Notes: generated by a model not told the origin, from the letters alone. 64,000 bases of DNA from Saccharothrix sp. HUAS TT1 (GCF_040744945.1 NZ_CP160453.1:806001-870000), one strand, 5' to 3'; positions 16,930 to 24,123 are shown, numbered from the stretch's first letter. Made by a program: numbers and translations.

Positions 16930-17126
16930 TCATCCCCCACGATGCCCATCGCCTCCGCCGCCTGGGACAACGCCGACCGCATCCTGTTGATCGAATCCCG
17001 GTCGATCACCACCACGGCCGGGAAGGCGTTGCCGAAGCGCAGCTCCACCCGATCCGCGAACGTCATCGGAAGGGCCCGGATGGGCAGGTCGTCGGTCACG
17101 TGAAGCCGGACCATGTCCCCAGCCAT
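16920..17126 (-). CDS. Small AICE operon protein, unknown function
   Basis: A 68-residue acidic protein from the ATG at 17126 (MAGDMVRLHVTDDLPIRALP). It is predicted to be mostly beta strand followed by one helix (INRMRSALSQAAEAMGIV), with no membrane segment. It sits 2 bp after the SCO3933-type gene and overlaps the next gene, so it is an intact operon member. I do not recognise a family; similar short proteins are common between regulator and tra genes in AICEs. Confidence 0.6.
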   Translation of the reverse strand: MAGDMVRLHVTDDLPIRALPMTFADRVELRFGNAFPAVVVIDRDSINRMRSALSQAAEAMGIVGDEWE

Positions 17127-17128
17127 CG

Positions 17129-17581
17129 TCACGCCGCCTTGGACGCGGTCTTGACGACAACCGGCTTCATGCCCGAGGCCCGCAGGCTGTACCCCAGCTT
17201 CGCCCGACACCGATGCCGCTCACCCCCATGGCTCCCCCGACACGCCTTGTCGTCAATCCACGGCGTCACCGTCAACCCCTCGAACACCACCGGCCGCACA
17301 TCCGTCCCCGCGATCGCCTCCGGCGGCACCGGCTGATGAGGAGCCGCGATCTTCACCGTCACCACGGCGTCCGACTTCCGCTCCGCCGCCTGGTCGATCA
17401 CCAACACCGACCACACCAACAGCCCGGACTCCTTGTCCGTCTCCTGCGCAACCGGCAGCCCCTTCGCCCGCTCCTCCGCCGGCTGGAACCTGAGCACCGG
17501 TTCCACACCCATCACCAGCGCGCCACGGGGAAACACGAAGTCGTGCGACGTGGGGAGCCTGCTCCCACCTGAAATCGCCAC
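17129..17581 (-). CDS. SCO3933-family regulatory protein
   Basis: A 150-residue protein from the GTG at 17581, well placed after AGGAGA. The layout follows SCO3933/pSAM2-type regulators: a variable front, RFQPAEERAKGLPVAQETDKESGLLVWSVLV and then VTVKIAAP, VVFEGLTVTPWI, with a basic C-terminus. Unlike most members it carries a short Cys/His-containing insert (KACRGSHGGERHRC) that could bind zinc. It is the first gene of the long leftward operon (regulator, tra, rep, xis, int) and probably modulates replication or transfer. Confidence 0.75.
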   Translation of the reverse strand: MAISGGSRLPTSHDFVFPRGALVMGVEPVLRFQPAEERAKGLPVAQETDKESGLLVWSVLVIDQAAERKSDAVVTVKIAAPHQPVPPEAIAGTDVRPVVFEGLTVTPWIDDKACRGSHGGERHRCRAKLGYSLRASGMKPVVVKTASKAA

Positions 17582-17680
17582 AGCCGTTCTCCTGTCGTCA
17601 GCGTCGGCTGGACCTCTGGTCCAGCACCTTGACACCGACCACTTTCGACAGAAATCAGGGACGCCAGCACCGCAGGGCGG

Positions 17681-17720
17681 GACATCTAAAGACGTCCTTG
17701 ATACCTTGAAGACGTCCCGA
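17681..17720. promoter_or_regulatory. Divergent control region of the AICE with AAGACGTCC repeats
   Basis: Two direct copies of AAGACGTCC (17689-17697 and 17709-17717), 20 bp apart (two helical turns), flank TTGATACCTT. The region lies between the SCO3933-type operon and the XRE-DUF5919 gene, so it is the likely switch of the element and a plausible operator for the XRE protein. Confidence 0.5.
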
Positions 17721-17740
17721 CTCGTTCCACAGGGGGAACC

Positions 17741-18484
17741 GTGCCGAACCAACGCCTACGAGACTCGTTGCTGCGCAACGGTTTCGACCTCAACCAGGTG
17801 GCCAAAGCCACCGGTGTAGACCCCAAGACGGTCGAACGCTGGATCAACCTCGATCGCACCCCGTACCCCCGTCACCGGCGCACCATCGCGGCCATGGTCC
17901 GCGAGGCCGAGACCTACCTCTGGCCCAACGCACTCGCCCCGGATACCAAGAAGGAGATCACTCAATCGGAGGTCGTGCAGGTCTACCCACACCGCCACTC
18001 CGTCCCCCAGGAGCAGTGGACCCACCTGGTAGACCAGGCCCGTCTGAACATCTCGATCTTGATCTATTCGGGCATGTTCCTGACCGACAACCCGAGTCTG
18101 ATCAAGACCTTCCGCCAGAAGGCCGAGGCAGGCGTCAAGATCCGCCTACTCCTGGGCGACCCCGCCAGCCGCGAGGTAGCCCGCCGCAGTGAGGAAGAAG
18201 GCATCGGCAAGGGCACCCTCGCCGCCAAGGTCCGCAACGCCCTCGCGTTCTTCAAGCCACTCGCCGACACCGGCCACGCCGAGGTCCGCTGCCACCGCAC
18301 GACGCTCTACAACTCGATCTACCGCTTCGATGACGAGATGCTGGTCAACACCCACGTCCACGGCTTCATGGCAGCTCACGCCCCGGTCCTGCACCTGCGA
18401 CGCCTCTCCGGAGGCGACCTCTTTGAGACCTACGCCGAGAGCTTCCAGGGCGTCTGGGACGACGCCAAGCCACCCAAGTGGTAG
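17741..18484 (+). CDS. XRE-family regulator with C-terminal DUF5919/PLD-like domain
   Basis: The 247-residue protein starts at a GTG after AGGGGGAA. Residues 1-45 form an HTH (FDLNQVAKATGVDPKTVERWI). Residues about 80-245 are a DUF5919-like domain related to phospholipase D folds: LNISILIYSGMFL, VKIRLLLGDPAS, and a late block with RCHRTTLYNSIYRFDDEMLVNTHVHG, though a full HxKxxxxD motif is not visible. Such proteins often accompany Nudix and HD genes on actinobacterial elements. It probably controls the element's maintenance, possibly by sensing a nucleotide-like signal (inference). The Nudix gene starts 9 bp after its stop. Confidence 0.75.
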   Translation: MPNQRLRDSLLRNGFDLNQVAKATGVDPKTVERWINLDRTPYPRHRRTIAAMVREAETYLWPNALAPDTKKEITQSEVVQVYPHRHSVPQEQWTHLVDQARLNISILIYSGMFLTDNPSLIKTFRQKAEAGVKIRLLLGDPASREVARRSEEEGIGKGTLAAKVRNALAFFKPLADTGHAEVRCHRTTLYNSIYRFDDEMLVNTHVHGFMAAHAPVLHLRRLSGGDLFETYAESFQGVWDDAKPPKW

Positions 18485-18493
18485 GCAGGGGAC

Positions 18494-18967
18494 ATGGCGC
18501 GCACCGACCACTACAACGACCCCAACGCCCCCAAGGCGACCAACATCGTCGTAGCCGTAACCGCGTTCGTCCAGGACGACCAAGGCCGCCTACTCATGAT
18601 CCGCCGCACCGACAACGACCTCTACTCCATCCCCGGCGGAGCCCAAGACGTAGGCGAGACCATCGGCCACACCGTCATCCGAGAGGTCAAGGAAGAGACC
18701 GGCATCGACGTAGACCCCACCGACATCATCGGCGTCTACTCCAACCCGGCCCACGTCATCTCCTACACGGACGGCGAAGTCCGCCAAGAGTTCTCCATCT
18801 GCTTCCGCGCTCAACCCATCGGAGGCGAGCTGCGCACAAGCAACGAGTCCAGCGAAGTCCACTGGATAGCCCGCGAAGACCTCGAAGCCCTCAACATCCA
18901 CCCCTCAATCCGCCTCCGGATCGAACACGGCTTCGAACCGCGAAATACCCCCTACTTCGCCAAGTGA
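18494..18967 (+). CDS. Nudix hydrolase
   Basis: A 157-residue protein with a complete Nudix box: GAQDVGETIGHTVIREVKEETGIDV fits G-x5-E-x7-R-E-U-x-E-E-x-G-U, so the metal-binding glutamates are present. It hydrolyses a nucleoside diphosphate linked to some moiety; the substrate is unknown. Co-directional with XRE-DUF5919 at a 9-bp spacing, and its 3' end overlaps the convergent HD gene by 16 bp. pSAM2-type elements commonly carry a Nudix gene linked to their regulator. Confidence 0.9.
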   Translation: MARTDHYNDPNAPKATNIVVAVTAFVQDDQGRLLMIRRTDNDLYSIPGGAQDVGETIGHTVIREVKEETGIDVDPTDIIGVYSNPAHVISYTDGEVRQEFSICFRAQPIGGELRTSNESSEVHWIAREDLEALNIHPSIRLRIEHGFEPRNTPYFAK

Positions 18968-19527
18968 CCCATTCCAGCGGTCCGCAACCGCTCCTCAGTC
19001 CGCTCGACAGCACCTATCAGTTCGTCTTTCGCCTGATTGATGAACACGCTTACCAGATTCTGCGTGCCATACCTTTTCTGGATTTCCTCTATTCGATCGT
19101 GCACATTAGTCGAATCACCATCAGGCGAAGTAGTCATATCCGCCCACCACAACGCATCACGAACCGACGTACCTTCGTCAGGCCAAGCGTACAGTTCGGA
19201 TGACAAGCCCCGCAGTTCAGCTTCTCGATATGCGCACGAATGATGGGCAACAAGGGCACAGACACGTGGCGCGATTTGTTGATTCCGAAGAAACTTCGCG
19301 CCGTCGAGCGGATGAAACCCAGTCACTTTCACCTGGTCCGAATAGCCAATGTCATGAAGGATGGCCGCCGAAGCCAGGACATCAGCGTCCTCATCGGAAA
19401 ACACCTGGCGCACCGATCTCGCGCGACGGGCCACGCCAAGAACGTGCTTCCATCTACGAGGTAGCGAAACCAACATACTTTCCGCGATGCCATAGGCGCT
19501 ACCATAGAGATTTTCGCGTCCAGCCAT
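18952..19527 (-). CDS. HD-domain phosphohydrolase
   Basis: A 191-residue protein from the ATG at 19527, which has GGAG nine bases upstream. HD-domain metal ligands are in order: His in RRWKHVLGVARRA, His-Asp in AAILHDIGYSD, and a later His in ALVAHHSCAYREAE; DALWWADMTT supplies the final Asp. The closest general pattern is the small actinobacterial HD family near Nudix and XRE genes. It may act on a nucleotide, but the substrate is unknown. Last gene of the leftward AT-rich cargo cluster, 46 bp after the broken nuclease gene; base composition is lower in GC than the flanking chromosome. Confidence 0.8.
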   Translation of the reverse strand: MAGRENLYGSAYGIAESMLVSLPRRWKHVLGVARRARSVRQVFSDEDADVLASAAILHDIGYSDQVKVTGFHPLDGAKFLRNQQIAPRVCALVAHHSCAYREAELRGLSSELYAWPDEGTSVRDALWWADMTTSPDGDSTNVHDRIEEIQKRYGTQNLVSVFINQAKDELIGAVERTEERLRTAGMGHLAK

Positions 19528-19573
19528 AACCGCATACTCCGTTACCAGCACAAAGGACATCGACCGAGGTCGA

Positions 19574-20115
19574 CTATTCCCATTCGATATAGAACCGTTC
19601 GACTGCATCGACAATGAGGTCTGTAGGATCCTCACCACGCTCCTTCATGTGCAACATCTCCTTGAGGTGGTCTACGGTCAAGAATATGATTACCTTCCTA
19701 TCTTCACTATATATACTGTTCCTCTTAATGTGCGCTGCTTCGTTCGGCTCCTTACTCACAACCATCAACGCGAGTCGACCCATGGTCATAGTGAGGTAAT
19801 TTCGGGTTTGGTTTACCTCCCCTTCCCCACCTCGGAATTGTCGTAGTTCTTGAACTCGACAAGAATCATGCGAGCATCTAGCTCACGGTAAAGCATTCCC
19901 CAATGGTTCGAGCTGTCGTGATTCCGATTCGGAAAGATTGCATCTCGGCGGTCGATTCCAGAGTACGATCGCGCCTGAATGGTCGGACTAGTCAGTGGGG
20001 GCACTAGTAGATGACACAGAGCCTCTGTAGCCACCTCTTCAAACAGCTTCCACCCCGTCACACCCGGCGGAACGGCGTCGAGGCGATTTCGCAGGATCTC
20101 CTCGGCGCTCGCCAT
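19574..20115 (-). pseudogene. Restriction-endonuclease-fold protein with -1 frameshift
   Basis: The 5' frame (20115-19813) gives MASAEEILRNRLDAVPPG through ILVEFKNYDNSEVGKGR and stops. The adjacent frame continues with EVNQTRNYLTMTMGRLALMVVS and IIFLTVDHLKEMLHMKERGEDP to the stop at 19574. Joined across the GGGGAAGGGGAGG stretch near 19815-19830, they make one protein of about 180 residues with a PD-(D/E)xK-like core (Asp in SGIDRRD, Glu-x-Lys in VEFK). The joint is -1. It may be a real mutation, a sequencing error in a G run, or recoding; no canonical slippery heptamer is seen. Its ATG overlaps the TIR-nuclease stop (TGATG), which shows a functional unit of two nucleases. Confidence 0.65.
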
Positions 20116-20957
20116 CAGACTGTAGCCTTTGCATCGCCACCGAAGTATCGCATCACAATACTGGGGAACTGACGAAGTAGTCGTCTTAGCAAAATTCCGT
20201 CGAGGACAGTCAAACTGAGGTTTCGAGTACCTTCCAACTCCAGAAGATACTCCTTTGCCACCGACGTAAGATGAGCGTTGGTGACAAACAATCCACGCGT
20301 TCGCCCTCGTGCCAGTGAAACATACGCGGCCAACTGTCTAATAGCGGGCACGTTAACGCGCTGATGTGCATACAGCTTGGTATCTACGACCCACGACTCA
20401 GTTTCAAGCTGCCCGAAAGGGTCAACACGTTTATATGTTGCCCGGATGTCCACTTCGGGATCAACCCGATGCCTGACGTCCTCCAGTTCGAAGTCCAGTG
20501 CCCGCAGCAAATCGGCAACAAGATTCTCGAATTCCCGTGGTCCGATCTTGGAAAAGTCGACTGCAGAAAGTGCCTGAATCTGTCCTACCAGCACCTGAAC
20601 CCCGGAGACAAAGTTCCCACTCAGATCGATCCAGGCCCTGCCACGCAGACTGGGCGGCACTTCAGTTGCTTCAGCAAGTACCGGTATCAGTTCAGCTCCA
20701 CGCTTTTCAAGATCACGCGACAAAGCAGCTTCGATTTCGATAAACTGCTGAGACGAAGCCAGAGATTCAGGAGGGTATAGCAATACAACGACATCGCTAG
20801 CCCTAACGAATTGACCTATACTGGTGTTCCAATTCTGCCCAGTAGAGACTTCGCCTACGTCAGTTGTAACATCGATTCCGGCCTGCGTCAGCAATGCGGC
20901 TATACGTTGTACGACAGCACTGCTCTCGTGGGCGTAGCTCATGAACACTCTCGGCAC
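20115..20957 (-). CDS. TIR-domain protein fused to Mrr-like restriction endonuclease
   Basis: The 280-residue protein from a GTG at 20957 (an upstream ATG at 20993 is possible; neither has a clear ribosome-binding site). Residues 1-130 are a TIR/SEFIR-type domain: RVFMSYAHESS, GIDVTTDVGEV, ASDVVVLLYPPESL and QQFIEIEAAL, whose Glu (about 74 or 76) would be the NADase glutamate. Residues about 150-275 match Mrr-type PD-(D/E)xK nucleases: REFENLVADLLRALDFE, PEVDI, WVVDTKLY (Asp-x-Lys) and AIRQLAAYV. TIR domains in phage defence either degrade NAD or signal; joined to a nuclease it suggests sensing coupled to DNA cleavage (inference). The two-gene unit is AT-rich cargo of the AICE. Confidence 0.8.
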   Translation of the reverse strand: MPRVFMSYAHESSAVVQRIAALLTQAGIDVTTDVGEVSTGQNWNTSIGQFVRASDVVVLLYPPESLASSQQFIEIEAALSRDLEKRGAELIPVLAEATEVPPSLRGRAWIDLSGNFVSGVQVLVGQIQALSAVDFSKIGPREFENLVADLLRALDFELEDVRHRVDPEVDIRATYKRVDPFGQLETESWVVDTKLYAHQRVNVPAIRQLAAYVSLARGRTRGLFVTNAHLTSVAKEYLLELEGTRNLSLTVLDGILLRRLLRQFPSIVMRYFGGDAKATV

Positions 20958-21086
20958 GCAGCAACCGTAGCGCCTCAGAACTAACACCGCCATTGTCGAG
21001 CAGTGCAGATGTTGCCGAATTGGGCTCTACGGGATCAAGACCCGCGCCACCTGCGGCAGCGCGCGGCTGGGCAGGACGCACGTTGG

Positions 21087-21158
21087 CACCGACTCCCCGC
21101 ATCACGGCACGCCGGGCTCCCGCTTCGCTCCGCCCGTCGGCCGTGCGCGGAGTCGGTG
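21087..21158. repeat. Stem-loop near the right end of the AICE
   Basis: Perfect 10-bp arms (CACCGACTCC at 21087-21096 and its complement at 21149-21158) enclose 52 bases with partial inner pairing. It could be a single-strand origin, a TraB recognition region or a terminator; only the pairing is seen. The stretch 20958-21243 around it holds no gene I can support. Confidence 0.45.
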
Positions 21159-21243
21159 CACGTGGTCCGGAGGCGGCGCGCGAGGTGGTGGCGAGCTGGA
21201 GGCCGAGGAGTCCCGAGGTTCGCCAGTCGGGACGATCGCGCGG

Positions 21244-21459
21244 TCACGCAGCTACGGTGGGCCGGGCACGGCGATCGGCTGCCGCGACGGCTTCGCCGTC
21301 TTGCCAACGGGCCATGAGGTTGGCGAGGACCAAGGCGCTGGAGAGTGACAGCGCGAGGACTGCGGACTCCTCGCGGACCGGGTCGGCGAGGTGCTGGAGT
21401 TCAGGGCAGTGTTTGCGCAGGTCATGAGGTACGAGAGACCGCTTGCCCCACGAGCCTTC
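21244..21459 (-). pseudogene. C-terminal gene fragment truncated at the attR core
   Basis: A 71-codon open frame without a usable start runs from the in-frame TAG inside the att core (21460-21462) to TGA at 21244. It contains PHDLRKHCPELQHLADPVRE and SALVLANLMARWQDGEAVAAA, a helical pattern with actinobacterial codon use. The att repeat cuts its front; even in the excised circle the same core would precede it, so it looks like a dead remnant. Family not recognised. Confidence 0.3.
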
Positions 21460-21573
21460 CTAAACCGTGTGTCGCAGGTTCGAATCCTGCCGGGGGCACT
21501 CACCTTTCGCCGGGTGAATCAGGCCCTGGCCAGCGGAAACGCGGCCGGGGCTTGATCTTTTCCGGCAGTCGCC
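21457..21573. repeat. attR copy of the 117-bp direct repeat
   Basis: Identical to 11148-11264. It holds only the 3' half of tRNA-Arg (from TTCCTAAACC), without D arm or 5' acceptor, so it is not a functional tRNA. Beyond it the sequence resembles the integrase side of attL again, but decayed. Confidence 0.92.
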
Positions 21574-21699
21574 GTCAGCCGGAATCCGCCCCGTGCGCCG
21601 CCCTCCGCGGAACCACCGCCGAACGGCCGAACGCCCTGGGCTCCGCCCTCGTGGTCCGTCGACCTCGATCGCCGCCGCGCCGCGGTCGATCGTGGTCGG

Positions 21700-21732
21700 G
21701 ACTGCGGCGTGCCGAAGGGCGCCCGGCCGTCC
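21700..21732 (-). pseudogene. Integrase remnant outside attR
   Basis: On the minus strand, GGACGGCCG then CTTCGGCACGCCGCAGTC reads (D)GRPGALRHAAV, the box of the AICE integrase (GRPYDLRHAAVS). The 19-bp block 21700-21718 is identical to 11540-11558 of int. It lies 127 bp past the att repeat (276 bp in the intact element), suggesting a deleted second element of the same family. No open frame spans it. The rest of 21574-22164 has no gene I can support. Confidence 0.5.
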
Positions 21733-22164
21733 TTCACGAGCGGGCTGGGACTGGTTGTGCCCGAGCCACGTCCGACACGGGCGGTTGGCCGCGGGGGCGA
21801 GCCTGGTCGGTGGTCATCCGGTGGTGGTCCGGGGCTGGTCGAGCAGTGCCGTGCCGATCGAGGCGCGGTCGCCCCTGGAGTCCGGCTGTCGAGTGGTCGG
21901 GGAGTCGTTGCGGGCACTGGTCACGGTGACGAGTTCGCTCATGGCCCCCACGCTGCCGTCGGGCGTTGACGAGTCGCGCACCAAACGCCGGCAACGTTCA
22001 CCGCACCTCGTCAGCAGCGGCACGTGAGCGCCGGACCGGGACAACCCCGGTCACCAAAATCCATTATGGACACACGACGGTCCGGTGCCACCAAGGGACT
22101 GGCAGTAAATCGGTTGCGCGACGGCGTTGTGGGTCGGGAAGCTCCGTCCGGCGGAAGGAGGCCC

Positions 22165-23268
22165 GTGGACGTTCTCTTCGTCACCCTCACCGGTCACGGT
22201 CACGTCACGCCCACGTTGGCGCTGGTCGAAGAGTTGGTCGGGCGGGGTTGTCGGGTTCGGTACGCGACGGGTGGCGAGAACGCGCGGGCGGTCGTGGCGG
22301 CGGGGGCGCGGTGGGTGGGGTTGCCGGGGTTGCCGCCGTTCCGGCCGGTCGGAACGGGGGACCGGGCGGTGGCGGAGTGGTTCCGGCACTACTTCGAGGC
22401 CATGCGGGCGGTCTACCCCGTGCTGCGGGAGCACTGCCTGGCGCGGCGGCCCGACGTCATCTGCTACGACGCGACCAACTGGCCCGCGCGGCTCGTCGCG
22501 CGGGAGCTGGGGGTGCCGGCGGTCCGCTGCCTGCCGCACCTCGCGTCCAACGACTCGTTCACCTTGCCAATGCCGGACGAGGCGCACGTCGTCGCGGACG
22601 ACTGCGCGCGGTTCGCCGAGGAGCACGGGGTCGAGCTGGACGTGGTCGGCACGGTCGACGCGCCCGAGCGGCTGAACCTGGTGTTCCTGCCGCGCGAGTT
22701 CCAGCCCGCCGGGGAGACCTTCGACGCGACGTTCCACTTCATCGGGCCCCTGCTCGGCCGCCGGGCCACCGAGCCCTGGACGCCGAAGCACCCCGACCTG
22801 CCGCTGCTCTACGTCTCGCTCGGCTCGATCATGACCGACCCGGCGTTCCACCGGGCCTGCCTCGACGCCTTCGCCGACGGCGCCTGGCAGGTCGCCCTGA
22901 ACGCGCCCGCCCGGGCCGACGCCCCGGCGAACGCGGACGTCCGGGACTGGTTCCCGCAACCCTCGGTGCTGCGGCACGCGCGGGCGTTCGTCACGCACGC
23001 CGGGATGAACTCGACGATGGAGGCGCTGCACGCGGGCGTCCCGCTCGTCGCGGCGCCGCGGACGCCGGAGCAGGCCGCCAACGCCGACCGCGTCCAGGAG
23101 CTGGGCCTCGGCGAGCGCCTGGAGCACGGCGGCGACCTGCGGGCCGCGGTCGAACGGGTCGCCGCCGACCGCTCGATCCGCCGCAACCTCGACCGGATGC
23201 GGGAGGCCGTGCGCGCCGGCGGGGGCGCCGAGCGCGGCGCCGGGCTCATCCTCGGTGTGTCGCGTTAG
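22165..23268 (+). CDS. MGT-family glycosyltransferase (macrolide-inactivating type)
   Basis: A 367-residue GT-B enzyme starting at a GTG after GGAGG (VDVLFVTLTGHGHVTPTLALVEEL, the classic MGT/OleD opening). The C-terminal nucleotide-sugar block has PLLYVSLGS, DWFPQPSVLRHARAFVTHAGMNSTMEALHAGVPLVAAPRTPEQ, the standard UDP-sugar-binding signature. These enzymes transfer glucose to macrolides or other hydroxyl compounds and can give self- or cross-resistance; the acceptor is unknown. It converges on, and overlaps by 4 bp, the XRE gene behind it. Confidence 0.88.
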   Translation: MDVLFVTLTGHGHVTPTLALVEELVGRGCRVRYATGGENARAVVAAGARWVGLPGLPPFRPVGTGDRAVAEWFRHYFEAMRAVYPVLREHCLARRPDVICYDATNWPARLVARELGVPAVRCLPHLASNDSFTLPMPDEAHVVADDCARFAEEHGVELDVVGTVDAPERLNLVFLPREFQPAGETFDATFHFIGPLLGRRATEPWTPKHPDLPLLYVSLGSIMTDPAFHRACLDAFADGAWQVALNAPARADAPANADVRDWFPQPSVLRHARAFVTHAGMNSTMEALHAGVPLVAAPRTPEQAANADRVQELGLGERLEHGGDLRAAVERVAADRSIRRNLDRMREAVRAGGGAERGAGLILGVSR

Positions 23269-23606
23269 GACTGTCCCGGGGACGGCCGGCCGAGGCGGCG
23301 ACCCAGCTCGGCCAGCAGCTGCTGGTTCGTCAGCACGGCGGGGTCGGGGGCGGCGTCGCGGAGGGCCACCTCCTGGGCGGTGAGCAGCTGGGCCTTCACC
23401 ATGACCTCCAGCGGGCTCATGCCGAACGCCTTGGCGACCAGCCGGGCGGTGTCCAGCGTCGGCCCCTTGCCCTTGCGCCACTCGGTGAACCGGCTCCGGT
23501 CCAAACCGGTCCGCGCGGCCAGGTCCGCTGTGGACATCCCCCGGTCGTCCAGCTGCCGCTGGACGAAGTCCCACCAGGGCGAGTCCACGCTCTCGTCTGC
23601 GGTCAC
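23265..23606 (-). CDS. XRE-family helix-turn-helix regulator
   Basis: A 113-residue cytosolic protein. The HTH reads MSTADLAARTGLDRSRFTEWRKGKGPTLDTARLVAKAFGMSPLEV (about residues 24-69), followed by a helical tail. It is divergent from the small HTH gene at 23770, and the 163 bp between them hold repeated CACAACG operator-like sites, so it probably represses one or both genes. Its target beyond that is unknown; it converges with the glycosyltransferase gene. Confidence 0.85.
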   Translation of the reverse strand: MTADESVDSPWWDFVQRQLDDRGMSTADLAARTGLDRSRFTEWRKGKGPTLDTARLVAKAFGMSPLEVMVKAQLLTAQEVALRDAAPDPAVLTNQQLLAELGRRLGRPSPGQS

Positions 23607-23620
23607 CCCTCCATGTTACG

Positions 23621-23760
23621 TGCGCGCGCACAACGTTCGGTGCGCACTCCCCCCAGGTACGCCCGGAAACCCTTGTTGTGCAAGCACAACGTTGGTTGCG
23701 TCCACACAGCACACTGCTAGCGTTGTGACCACAGAACATGAGTTTGGCGCGCACAACACG
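23621..23760. promoter_or_regulatory. CACAACG operator cluster between divergent HTH genes
   Basis: GCACAACGTT occurs at 23628-23637 and 23684-23693, CGTTGTG in inverse orientation at 23721-23727, GCACAACAC at 23751. Palindromes TTGTGC-AA-GCACAA (23675-23688) and GTGCGCGCGCAC (23620-23631) are embedded. This is typical of a cooperative repressor region for one or both flanking HTH proteins. Confidence 0.6.
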
Positions 23761-23769
23761 AGGCTGGCC

Positions 23770-24000
23770 ATGCCGAACACGATCAAGCTCCGCACCGATT
23801 TCTTCACCAAAGCCGCCCGGCTGGCCGGGTACCGGTCGGACTACGCGCTGGCCAAGGCGATGGACGTCAACCGCTCGACGGTCGCGCGCGTCCTCAGCGG
23901 CGAGCTGCAGCCCGGTCCGGCGTTCATCGGCGGGGCGTTGACGGCGCTCGCGCCGCTGCAGTTCCACGACCTGTTCGAGGTCGTCCCCATCCAGCGGTGA
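23770..24000 (+). CDS. Small HTH protein, paralogue of the AICE regulator's DNA-binding half
   Basis: A 76-residue XRE-like protein (MPNTIKLRTDFFTKAARLAGY). It contains RSDYALAKAM, NRSTVARVLSGELQPG, FIGGALTALAPLQFHDLFEV. Ten consecutive residues (RSDYALAKAM) and the GEL-PG and DLFEV blocks are the same as in the AICE protein at 16399-16929. There is no second domain. The gene is divergent from an XRE regulator and separated from it by an operator cluster. It may be a remnant of, or an antagonist to, an AICE regulator (inference). Confidence 0.8.
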   Translation: MPNTIKLRTDFFTKAARLAGYRSDYALAKAMDVNRSTVARVLSGELQPGPAFIGGALTALAPLQFHDLFEVVPIQR

Positions 24001-24123
24001 TGACGGTCCGTGGCGTCCCGGTCCCGCGCACGTGTGATCGGACTCGCCGAGAGACCGCCACTTCAGCGGTGTGCGGACTCACCCGTTTGGTTGACACTCG
24101 TGATCAAGTGACGTCGCAGAGCG

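Larger units (their letters stand above)
11148..21573. mobile_element. pSAM2-type actinomycete integrative and conjugative element (AICE) in tRNA-Arg(CCU)
   Basis: The element is bounded by a perfect 117-bp direct repeat (11148-11264 and 21457-21573) that begins inside the tRNA anticodon loop. Only the left copy has the complete tRNA, so the left end is attL within the tRNA and the right copy is attR. Inside are all AICE core functions: tyrosine integrase, Xis, RepSA-type rolling-circle initiator, single FtsK-like TraB translocase and SCO3933-type regulator, plus XRE-DUF5919, Nudix and HD genes. Unlike classical ICEs, these move double-stranded DNA through TraB alone. The right third (about 19.0-21.0 kb) is visibly AT-richer than the rest (the 60 bases from 19681 are 35% GC by my count) and carries cargo nucleases. 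Core genes look intact, so it may still excise. Confidence 0.92.

Noticed and set aside
21252..21503. Frame beginning MSAPGRIRTCDTRF
   Set aside because: It is the well-known translation of the antisense of a tRNA 3' end, here from attR, and not a gene.
21814..22044. Small minus-strand frame with MSELVTVTSARND (about 42 residues from 21942)
   Set aside because: Could be a peptide gene, but it lies in decayed element DNA and has no supporting neighbour or family.
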